Below the pieces are notes generated by a model. It did not search any database, had not been told where the DNA came from, and was given only the letters and a program-made list of their open reading frames with translations. From Moorena producens 3L (GTDB lineage Bacteria; Cyanobacteriota; Cyanobacteriia; Cyanobacteriales; Coleofasciculaceae), in contig NZ_GL890840.1 in the NCBI RefSeq assembly GCF_000211815.1, forward strand, positions 239,034 to 261,052: a DNA stretch of 22,019 nt, written 5' to 3'. Position numbers and translations under genes: made by a program. This document shows, piece after piece, positions 14,001 through 20,900 of the stretch. The first letter of the stretch is position 1. Every line of letters starts with the position of its first letter.

Positions 14001-15404
14001 AATTTCCTCATGGTTCAAGTGGTCAACATTAATTAATGGTCTATTAATCTTCTCTACTAATTTAGGATACTCTCGCAACCGCCCCCGAAAGTCAGAGCGC
14101 ATGGCAATTAAAACAATTAAATTGTCTGTATTCTCGATTAATTCAATTAAACCGTTAAAGAATTCCTGGCGTTGGTCAGGTTGAATCATAGTGAAGCACT
14201 CTTCAAACTGGTCAATAATCATGACCATCGGAGTTTTACTAAAATTCTCTGGCTGGGCGTTGCTGATGGGAATGCCCCCTAAATCCCCCAACTTTGGGGG
14301 ACTTTGAAAGTTTTGTTCCCCAGAATCAGCCACACCCTCTCCCTGCTTCTCTAAAAGCTCCCCCTTTTCCAGGACCTCCTGTAACCTTTGCTTTGGTGCA
14401 ACACCTGGAGTGAAAGGTTCTAGATAATGCCAGCGATCGCTTCCAACAATTGCCTGACCTAACTTCAGCTGATACAATAATCCTGCTCTGAGTAAGGAAG
14501 ACTTGCCACTGCCGGAAGCCCCTAACACTACCAGCAGACGGTCTTGATTTTTCACTCGCTCAATTAACTGCTCGGTCAACTGAGAACGACCGTGAAACAC
14601 CAGAGCATCTTCTGGTAATGCGGTAAAATAAGACAGAGACCGGTAGGGGCACTTATCCTGAAAGCTCAGTTTCGGAAACTGAGTAGTCAGTATAATGGCT
14701 TGTTGTGAGTTAGCGATTAAAGGACGTTGCTGAGTCATTGACATCCGCTGCTCAATAAACAAGGCCAAATTATGACTATTAACAATACCATCCGGGTAAT
14801 TTTCCGGATTCAATCCTGCCAGTAACTCCTTGGTAAATACTCCTTGTTCATGGCTAATCTCTACTCCCGGCTCGTAGGAACGAGTAGCAGTAATCAAGCA
14901 GTAAGCTTTATCAGTTGGGATAAATTTCAGTAACTCGCCACTGTAGCAACAATCTAACCAAATCACTACCTGTTTCACTGGGCTAGTTGCGATTTGCTGA
15001 CCCAATTCCTGCAGAGGATAGCCATAAATTCCCACATCCGGAAAGGCATCACTAGTCACTAAGAAAACCTCTTCAATGCCATCCACCTCTTGTCTACAGC
15101 CATGGCCTGAAAAGAAGAATAGGGCGGTTTCTGGAGCTTGGTTAGGAGCAGGAGGATTAAACAGATTAGCAACTGCTTCCCTTAATTCCTCTAATTTTAC
15201 TAGTCCTGTGCTCGATAGTCCCCCTGGTCCTTTTTGGGTCAACCCAAGGGGTAAGTCCTGAATCCGGAACGGTTCATAGCCATACTGTTGTAATCGTTGA
15301 GCGACATTTTCCCCGTCTTTAACAGCAACGGTCAGGTCGTTAAAGTTGGTGTATTCTGGATAACGGTTAATCCCAACGATTAGGGCTTCCCATTCCGGTG
15401 TCAT
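11043..15404 (-). CDS. Caspase-like peptidase / nSTAND NTPase / WD40 protein
   Basis: 1453 residues, ATG at 15404. The order is: caspase-like (C14, metacaspase-type) peptidase domain, about 1-245; STAND-class P-loop NTPase, about 253-640; one membrane segment, about 717-738 (LGVAGFIAVLVLGTVVSTVF); then 15 WD40 repeats, 817-1426. The catalytic dyad is intact: His101 in FFSGHG and Cys153 in DCCYSG. Walker A is GASGSGKS (295-302) and Walker B is MIIDQFEE (395-402), followed by the nSTAND-type RSDFRGR. Expected behaviour in this class is ligand sensing by the beta-propeller, nucleotide-driven assembly, then protease activation, used for programmed cell death or defence; here that is inference. 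The 15 repeats are all exactly 41 residues. A palindromic repeat element encodes the segment between Walker A and B. The gene is divergent from the 151-residue gene at 15520. Confidence 0.95.
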   Translation of the reverse strand: MTPEWEALIVGINRYPEYTNFNDLTVAVKDGENVAQRLQQYGYEPFRIQDLPLGLTQKGPGGLSSTGLVKLEELREAVANLFNPPAPNQAPETALFFFSGHGCRQEVDGIEEVFLVTSDAFPDVGIYGYPLQELGQQIATSPVKQVVIWLDCCYSGELLKFIPTDKAYCLITATRSYEPGVEISHEQGVFTKELLAGLNPENYPDGIVNSHNLALFIEQRMSMTQQRPLIANSQQAIILTTQFPKLSFQDKCPYRSLSYFTALPEDALVFHGRSQLTEQLIERVKNQDRLLVVLGASGSGKSSLLRAGLLYQLKLGQAIVGSDRWHYLEPFTPGVAPKQRLQEVLEKGELLEKQGEGVADSGEQNFQSPPKLGDLGGIPISNAQPENFSKTPMVMIIDQFEECFTMIQPDQRQEFFNGLIELIENTDNLIVLIAMRSDFRGRLREYPKLVEKINRPLINVDHLNHEEIEEAIALPAELVGLGIEGRLKQQLINDVEDYPGSLPLLQYTLTELWKQSRQQQETFLRLETYQQLGGIEGTLEKKANQVFDSLSQVEQTVARRLLLELTQVGETLDTRRRVRLGELVNSHHSLELLDAVSQTLASSDNRLITRSHQENSQDVVLDVVHEALIRHWGRLLEWKQTYTEAMVIESKLEAAALEWQEKGKKRDDAGLLLLGGRLIEAQEYLRKYGELGMLNGLAEEYIEVSRHKHKQMTRNRWLGVAGFIAVLVLGTVVSTVFGLESSKQARKAEESEIKALSQSSELLFSSKQPFDALKESLRPVGKLQKTKRVKGDTRIQVIAKLQQSLYGVNQYNSLDKHTDTVTSVAFSRDGMTIASASWDNTVKLWNLQGKHLHTLTGHTDTVTSVTFSPDGMTIASASLDKTVKLWNLQGKHLHTLTGHSEPVNSLVFSPDGMTIASASFDNTVKLWNLKGKPLHTLTGHSEPVTSVAFSRDGMTIATASWDKTVKLWNLKGKPLHTLTGHSEPVTSVAFGPDGQTIASASWDNTVKLWNLKGKHLHTLTGHSADVTSLAFSPDGMTIATASLDNTVKLWNLQGKVLQTLTGHSQYLITVAFSPDGQTIASASDDNTVKLWNLKGKPLHTLTGHSEPVTSVAFSRDGMTIASASLDNTVKLWNLKGKDLHILTGHSADVTSVAFSRDDQTIATASWDKTVKLWNHQGKHLHTLTGHSDWVNSVVFSPDGMTIATASDDNTVKLWNREGKPLQTLTGHSNWVNSVVFSPDGMTIATASDDNTVKLWNLKGKHLHTLTGHSEPVNSVAFSRDGMTIASASWDNTVKLWNLKGKHLHTLTEHNANVTSVAFSPDGMTIATASWDKTVKLWNHQGKHLHTLTGHSDWVNNVVFSRDGQTLASASWDKTVKLWNHQGKDLHTLTGHSDWVNSVVFSPDGQTLASASADNTVILWNLDLEDLVEQSCDWLHDYLVTHQDEEELREICGM
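11127..12956 (-). repeat. 123-bp repeat array encoding 15 near-identical WD40 blades
   Basis: Residues 817-1390 are 14 units of exactly 41 residues without indels, followed by a partial fifteenth. The framework (VAFSPDG, TIASAS, DNTVKLWN, GKHLHTLTGH) is almost invariant. Change is concentrated at unit positions 2-4, 6, 22, 24, 31-32, 35 and 37. Position 22 is W, L, F, D or A. Positions 3-4 are DT, EP, AD, QY, DW, NW or AN. DNA identity between units is high, and long stop-free frames appear on the opposite strand as a by-product. Confidence 0.93.
14275..14310. repeat. Palindromic repeat element inside the caspase-STAND coding sequence
   Basis: CCCCC-AACTTT-GGGGG (14285-14300) with partly complementary flanks, encoding SPPKLGDLGGIP (about residues 368-379) in frame between Walker A and Walker B. 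A related CCCCCTAA...CCCCC...GGGGG element is intergenic at 21889-21919. The family is abundant in cyanobacterial intergenic DNA (recalled). Confidence 0.75.
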
Positions 15405-15519
15405 TGGAGCGAGGTTGTGAAATTTTTATTAGCATAACATAATATCGCAATTTCGAGCACTCGGCTGATCCTTCATGTATAAAGATAGTAGATAGTGATC
15501 GAAGTAGTGACAGTGGCTG
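15405..15519. promoter_or_regulatory. Divergent promoter region between the caspase-STAND gene and the 151-residue gene
   Basis: 115 AT-rich bases with no repeat array, in contrast to every other gap nearby. It must carry the start signals for both divergent genes, so the two may be co-regulated. No specific -10/-35 pair or operator stands out enough to name. Confidence 0.5.
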
Positions 15520-15975
15520 ATGAATACCAACAAAACCCTATTAGCTTTTTTACTTGCTCTGACCGATTTAGACACACCCTTGAGTCAACCTGAGAATAAG
15601 AGCATCAAAGAAATTGGCGATCAACTTGATGCCCAACCTCTGGCCTGGGAGAAGTATACCAAACCCAAGCTGCTAGAGATGATTGCCGCCAATCCTGAGT
15701 TAAATCAACGTTACCAAACCTATTACAACCAACTTGACACTACGGTCGATATTCCTCCAGACTATCTCCCCACAGAAGCCGAAATCCAGCCAGTCAATAC
15801 ACCTAGCCGTACCTCGATCATGAGAGGACATAAACCTAAGTCATCACCTACAGGCTATGACCAACAAATTAATAATATTGTGATTGTCGTCAGTCGTTCA
15901 GAACAGCCACAAGAAGTTGTCCAAAAATTACCCTTGGAAAAACTTAAAGGGTTTTTAGGGGCTTCTAAAAAGTAA
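15520..15975 (+). CDS. Protein of unknown function, divergent partner of the caspase-STAND gene
   Basis: 151 residues, ATG at 15520; family not recognised. The N-terminal half (1-73) appears to be a compact helical domain: NKTLLAFLLALTDLDTPLSQ, KEIGDQLDAQPLAWEKYTKP, and LLEMIAANPELNQRYQTYYN. A proline-rich linker (78-115) follows. The end is a short beta-strand, NNIVIVVSRSE, with a basic tail (KLPLEKLKGFLGASKK). There is no signal peptide or membrane segment. A small helical domain plus linker, encoded head-to-head with a caspase/STAND receptor, fits an adaptor or effector-associated domain of the death-domain-like kind proposed for multicellular bacteria. That is inference from size, layout and neighbours only. 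The 476-residue gene follows 251 bases downstream on the same strand. Confidence 0.75.
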   Translation: MNTNKTLLAFLLALTDLDTPLSQPENKSIKEIGDQLDAQPLAWEKYTKPKLLEMIAANPELNQRYQTYYNQLDTTVDIPPDYLPTEAEIQPVNTPSRTSIMRGHKPKSSPTGYDQQINNIVIVVSRSEQPQEVVQKLPLEKLKGFLGASKK

Positions 15976-15987
15976 ATTACCCAATTC

Positions 15988-16012
15988 GGGAGTCGGGAGT
16001 CGGGAGTCGGGG
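15988..16012. repeat. Heptamer array, GGGAGTC x 3.5
   Basis: Short perfect array shortly after the stop of the 151-residue gene. Confidence 0.9.
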
Positions 16013-16149
16013 TAATAAAATTGAAGGGTGCATCTGATATTTGTAAAAAAAAAGATAACTGTGGGAATTTTATGATAATTTTTGCCTAATTGCAAAAGCG
16101 ATGAAGTCGCTACCAAAAATCCTTAAATCCTTATAGAGTTGATTAACTC

Positions 16150-16183
16150 TTGCCTGTTGCCTGTTGCCTGTTGCCTGTTGCCT
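16150..16183. repeat. Heptamer array, TTGCCTG x ~5
   Basis: Perfect heptamers about 45 bases upstream of the start of the 476-residue gene, preceded by the small hairpin GAGTT-GATT-AACTC (16136-16149). Confidence 0.92.
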
Positions 16184-16226
16184 TTCCATAAGGTAGTATG
16201 TTCACAACTAAAATAAAAATGCTATA

Positions 16227-17657
16227 GTGAGCGATATAATCTTTCCAACTCTCGATTTATTTTTATATGACTTACGAGATGCTCTCAACCTCACTGAAGC
16301 TGAGAAGCAAGAAAAGCAAGCTAAGTTTCGAGCTAAACTCCCAGCAGATAGTAAATTCTTCGATCCTGATCTAGAAACCAAATATTTAGAACTACTCCCT
16401 AAACAAAAGTATTATGACTTTACCACAGCAAACGATACCCTAGAAGGGTACTACTATCCTGTCCGCTTAAATGATACCTATGGCTTGCAAATTGATTGTT
16501 CCATTAACAATCAAACCGACCCCCAAACCCCTGACTGTTTTGCCAGACTGCGAGCAGAAATTGAATGGAGATTACAAGGGGAAAGGGCGACCCTAGGGCA
16601 AACTTGGATGCTTTCTGGATGGTTACCGAAAACGTCGAGCAAAAGCTACGAATATATTGCTAAATCCTGTTATCATGTTTTCCAGACAGCGGCGAATTGG
16701 TCACAAGATTTACAATTATTATCACCCCCCGAAAGTTCTAAAAAACAGGAAAAAGACATTACACAAGGTGCTAAGCTTTTCGATAAAGGGGCGAATTGGT
16801 CACAAGATTTACATGGAAAAGGCAGCTTATTTGGTGGTGAAGTTTTTGAGCTGTGGCGATATCAACCCCTGAATCAGGTCAACTGCCATGTAATCATTAT
16901 GCTCTTTTCTGACCAAGAAAGTATGGAAAAAGCAGCGGAATTGTATACGGATTGGATGGGTCTGTTTAGTTATAGAAACAAAATTTTATGGGCTTACAGC
17001 CAAAGTCGCTTAATCAAAAAAACCTTGGTAGCTTACTATAAGCAGGTTGAAGCCAATCAGAGACTTATCAGTGACGAAAACGCTTCTAGTTTTAGAGACC
17101 AAACCATCGCCGCAAAACTCGATGATATTCAAAAGTCTTTAGGGAACTATACCCTGGATTTGCCTAAACTAAATTTTCAAAACCAAATTATCGAGATTAA
17201 TTTATTCAATTATCAAACCCGTTTAGAAATCATCAACCAAAAATGCCAAAAATTAGGTGCCGATAATAACCTAGAGTTTTTAGAAACGTTTAGTAAAGAG
17301 GTAAAGGAAAATTACCTATTGCAGGTTACTAAAGACTATGATATAATGGAGATGGCATTACGGCTGCTAGAGACCAGGCTCAATGCCATCCGTAGTCAAA
17401 TTGAGCTGGAAAAAGCAGAACGCGATCGCACTTTTCAGACTATAGTAACGGTAGTTGGTGCGGGGACAGCTGTCACGGCTTTAATGGATTTTGACGCTAA
17501 GCAGTGTGAGACTGTATCCACGCTGATCCCACCCTTCAAAAAGAGCTGTGACAACCCTTGGATCAATAGTGTGATAGTACCAGTTGGGCTAATCCTGATA
17601 TTTGGAGTAATTGCCTTGTGCTTCAAAAAAATCTTATCAGGTAGTAGGTTGGGTTGA
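16227..17657 (+). CDS. Membrane protein of unknown function with two C-terminal transmembrane segments
   Basis: 476 residues from a GTG at 16227, the only plausible start: a stop (TAA, 16209) lies six codons upstream and the next in-frame ATG is codon 128. Not recognised. The soluble part (1-400) has an acidic, K/E-rich start, a central block with HVIIMLFSDQESMEKAAELY, and helical stretches 255-300 and 330-400 that may form coiled coil next to the membrane (LLETRLNAIRSQIELEKAER). Two hydrophobic segments, 404-421 and 447-466, are separated by a short loop with two cysteines (CETVSTLIPPFKKSC), and a basic end follows. A large cytoplasmic part on a two-helix membrane anchor would suit a membrane-acting effector, but there is no homology to support it. 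A 24-bp direct repeat lies inside (16691-16814). The last residues GSRLG are encoded by DNA resembling the repeat GTAGGTTGGGTTGAAC. Confidence 0.8.
   Translation: MSDIIFPTLDLFLYDLRDALNLTEAEKQEKQAKFRAKLPADSKFFDPDLETKYLELLPKQKYYDFTTANDTLEGYYYPVRLNDTYGLQIDCSINNQTDPQTPDCFARLRAEIEWRLQGERATLGQTWMLSGWLPKTSSKSYEYIAKSCYHVFQTAANWSQDLQLLSPPESSKKQEKDITQGAKLFDKGANWSQDLHGKGSLFGGEVFELWRYQPLNQVNCHVIIMLFSDQESMEKAAELYTDWMGLFSYRNKILWAYSQSRLIKKTLVAYYKQVEANQRLISDENASSFRDQTIAAKLDDIQKSLGNYTLDLPKLNFQNQIIEINLFNYQTRLEIINQKCQKLGADNNLEFLETFSKEVKENYLLQVTKDYDIMEMALRLLETRLNAIRSQIELEKAERDRTFQTIVTVVGAGTAVTALMDFDAKQCETVSTLIPPFKKSCDNPWINSVIVPVGLILIFGVIALCFKKILSGSRLG
16691..16814 (+). repeat. 24-bp in-frame direct repeat inside the 476-residue gene
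   Basis: GGCGAATTGGTCACAAGATT plus TACA occurs at 16691-16714 and again at 16790-16813, exactly 99 bases (33 codons) apart, so ANWSQDL appears twice (residues 156-162 and 189-195). The DNA between and around is otherwise not duplicated. Confidence 0.92.
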
Positions 17658-17671
17658 ACTGAGCTCAAGGA

Positions 17672-17726
17672 AGGCAGAAGGCAGAAGCCAGAAGCCAGAT
17701 GGCAGAAGCCAGAAGCCAGATGGCAG
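17672..17726. repeat. Mixed heptamer array, AGGCAGA/AGCCAGA/TGGCAGA
   Basis: Eight contiguous heptamers in which the block AGCCAGA-AGCCAGA-TGGCAGA is itself repeated, giving a 21-base higher-order period. Confidence 0.9.
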
Positions 17727-17892
17727 TTCCCGACTTTTGGTGGGCAGTGCAAACCCAATGCTATGGCTAGTCAGTGAATCATACGGATGCACTGCCCACC
17801 CTACATGAATTCCCGACTTTTGGTGGGCAGTGCTTAGCAATGCTATGGCTAGTCAGTGAATCATACGGATGCACTGCCCACCCTACATCTGT
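17727..17892. repeat. Tandem pair of ~83-bp units, each with a 12-bp inverted repeat
   Basis: Units 17727-17809 and 17810-17891 are nearly identical, differing mainly at AAACCC versus TTAGC after the first arm and at the end. In each, GGTGGGCAGTGC is mirrored 38 bases later by GCACTGCCCACC (first unit: 17739-17750 and 17789-17800). Each unit starts TTCCCGAC, and the same sequence follows the second copy, so the junctions coincide with the heptamer motif. Confidence 0.93.
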
Positions 17893-17918
17893 TCCCGACT
17901 CCATTATTAAGCAACGCC

Positions 17919-17963
17919 CCCGACTCCCGATTCCCGACTCCCGACTCCCAACTCCCGACTCCC
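17919..17963. repeat. Heptamer array, CGACTCC with one CGATTCC and one CAACTCC
   Basis: About six heptamers with single-base variants, ending shortly before the stop of the NB-ARC gene. Confidence 0.9.
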
Positions 17964-17972
17964 GCAACAAGT

Positions 17973-20900
17973 CTAATCAACTGCTCCCAAGGCTTTCAGG
18001 GAGGTAATAGTTGCTTTTGTTAAACCAGTAACACCGGCGATATTCATCCCCTCATAGGGTCTAGGCACTCTCAGGGTTTTGATACATTGACCCTTCTCGA
18101 TATCCCAAAACTTAATTGTGCCATCGTTGCTGCTACTGGCTAGCATTAAACCATCTCGACTAAAAGCAACAGACCATACCACATTAGTATGTCCATGGAG
18201 AGTTTTTAAACATTCACCTGTCTGAACATCCCAGAGCTTACAGGTTTTATCATAACTACCACTAGCGATCAGTTTACCATTAGGGTTGAACGCCACTGAC
18301 CGTAATCGATGGGTGTGTCCACGCAAAGTGTTGAGACACTCACCAGTGCCAACATCCCAGACCCTAACAGTGTGGTCTTCACAGCCACTAGCGAGAATTC
18401 TGCCATCTCCACTAAAGACAACGGACTTGATGATATTCCGGTGTCCCTGCAAAGTACTTAAACAGTCACCGGTGCCAACATCCCAGAGTTTAACGGTTTG
18501 GTCTTCACAGCCACTAGCGAGGGTTGTGCCATCTGGACTGAAAGCCACTGACCAGACCAAACTCGTGTGTCCTAATAAGGTCTGGAAACACTCACCGGTG
18601 CTAATATCCCAGAGTCTTACCCTATCGTCATTATGACCACTGGCTAAGATTTCTCCATTGGGACTAAAGGCGACTGAAAGTACCCACTTGGGTCCGTGGA
18701 AGGTGTTGAGACATTCACCAGTGCTAATATCCCAGAGTCTGAGGGTTTGGTCTTTAGAGCCACTAACTAAGATTGCACCATCTCGACTGAAGGCAACAGA
18801 AAATATCAAATTGGTATGTCCTCGTAAGGTATCGAGGCATTCACCGGTACCAACATCCCAAAGTCTTACGGTTTGGTCTTCACTGCCACTGGCGAGGGTT
18901 GTCCCATCTGGACTGAAAGCAATAGACCATACGCCATTGGTATATCCTCGAAACGTGTTGAGGCATTGACCAGTGTTAATATTCCATAGCCTTACGGTTT
19001 GGTCATCACTACCACTTGCTAAAGTTACGCCATCTGGACTCAAAGCAATAGACCATACACCATTAGTATGTCCGTACAACTTATTGAGGCATTCACCAGT
19101 GCTAAAATTCCATAGCCTTACGGTTTTATCATCACTACTACTGGCGAGAGTGGTTCCATCTTTACTAAAGCCAATTGACCGTATGCTTTTTGTATGTCCC
19201 CGCAGCATCTTAACGCATTTACCGGTGCTAAGATTCCATAGCCTTACGGTTTTGTCATCACTACTACTAGCGAGGGTAGTTCCATCGGGGCTGAAAGCCA
19301 CTGACCTGATCTGATGAGAGTGTCCTTGTAAGGTGCTGAGGCATTCACCTGTATCAGAGTCCCAGAGTTTGATAGTTTTATCTTCACAGCCACTGGCGAG
19401 AATGGCACCATCGGGACTACAAGCTACGGCTCTTACGGTTTGGGAGTGCTCTGGCAAGATGTTCAAGCATTCACCGGTACTAACATCCCAGATTCTAACG
19501 GTTTTATCGCCACTGCCACTAGCAACAATTGTGCCATCTCCACTGACAGCAACTGACCATATTCTACTCCTATGTCCTCGCAAGGTGTGGAGGCATTGAC
19601 TGGTAGCAATATCCCAGAGCCTGACGGTTTGATCTTCAGAGCTACTAGCCAAAATCTGAGTCTCTTCACTGTTACCATCATCTAGCCTAGTAAAGGCCAA
19701 AGACCATACCCAACTGGTGTGTCCCTTCAAGGTTAAACGGTATTGACTATCAGCAATTTGCCACAGATGAATCTTGCCCATGCTATCACCTGCAGCCAAA
19801 AGCTGGCCATCGGGGCTAAATGATACTGACAAAATACTACCAAAAGGTTGAGTAAAAACTGATTTAGCGATGGTAGCATTAGCGAAGTTTACATCTAGCA
19901 ACTCTACCCCCTGAAGGTAAGCTTGCAAAATAGTGAGATTAGAAAAATCATAACCCCTTAAATCAGTTTTAAGTTGGCAGAGCAGATTAAGGATATTACC
20001 GGCTGCATAGCCTACCCTTGGCACCAAGTTTTCTCTTATTTTCGAAAGACTATTATTTAGAGTTTCCTCAAGACAACTTTGACTACTCAAACTAGCGATT
20101 AGCTGATCGATTAATGGTTTGAGGAGCAGACGGGATTGACTTTCCCGAATGTACTGTTTTGCCAAAGCCTTCAGCAAACAATGAGAATTAAACAGAGCTA
20201 TTTTATCGGTGAGTATTTCCTGACTAACCTTGTCAATTACTTTCTCAGTCATGTACTCGATCAGCACAGGTTGCAGGGTAAAGCCTGCTGAACTTTTTTC
20301 CAAAGGTAAACGTCTTTGCAGGGATTGCAGTGTTACTGGTAAATGTTGTTTAGCCACTGGTGAGAGGATATCCTCTCGGAGTTGGGCAAGGGAAACAGCT
20401 TCCCGATTAATTGCCAACCAGTACAGAATTTCCTGTTCGTGGTCTGACAAGTGCTCAAAGTGCCAGGTTAACACTTCACGAAAGTCATCGAAGACTGGTT
20501 TTCCTTCTGTTAAAAAGTCGCCAATATTACCCAAAAATACTTCATCAATATGCTTGGCAACAATTTCTAGGGATAAAGGATTACCGTTGTAAAATTCAAT
20601 CAGTTCTTGCCATTGCTGATCTGAACCAGAGAACGAGGCAATGGAATTAAAGATTTTCTTGCCATCTGAAACTTCAAAACCGCTTAATTCCAGGCAACGA
20701 ACCGGTCGTGTTTTGCCTTCAAGTCTGGCAATGGCGTGGGGCTTCTCTCGGCTGGTGATCAACAAGCAGCTTTGATGGGAGACTTCTCCAATTTTTCGGA
20801 ACAGTTGCTCATACTCCTCATATCCTTCTCGATATTGCCCAGCCTTGTCACCACCTTGTATAATTGACTCTACATTATCCAGGATTAGCAAACAGCGATG

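Larger units (their letters stand above)
17658..17972. other. 315-base convergent spacer made almost wholly of repeats
   Basis: Contains an AGGCAGA/AGCCAGA heptamer array (17672-17726), two 82-83-bp tandem units with internal inverted repeats (17727-17892), and a CGACTCC/CGATTCC array (17919-17963). No gene is supported. The 12-bp inverted repeats are the only candidate for ending transcription of the two convergent genes. Confidence 0.85.

Noticed and set aside
16219..16228. Extended -10 promoter TGCTATAGT driving the 476-residue gene
   Set aside because: It overlaps the only usable start codon (GTG 16227), so transcription would begin after it. The match may be coincidence or belong to a shared repeat (AAATAAAAATGCTATA, also near 21760).
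17727..17892. CRISPR array
   Set aside because: Only two units in direct tandem with no unique spacers. The other arrays have 7-14 base periods, far too short, and no cas genes are present.
18286..19599. Plus-strand open frames opposite the NB-ARC WD40 region
   Set aside because: Antisense shadows of WD40 repeats, with no ribosome-binding sites and no family resemblance.
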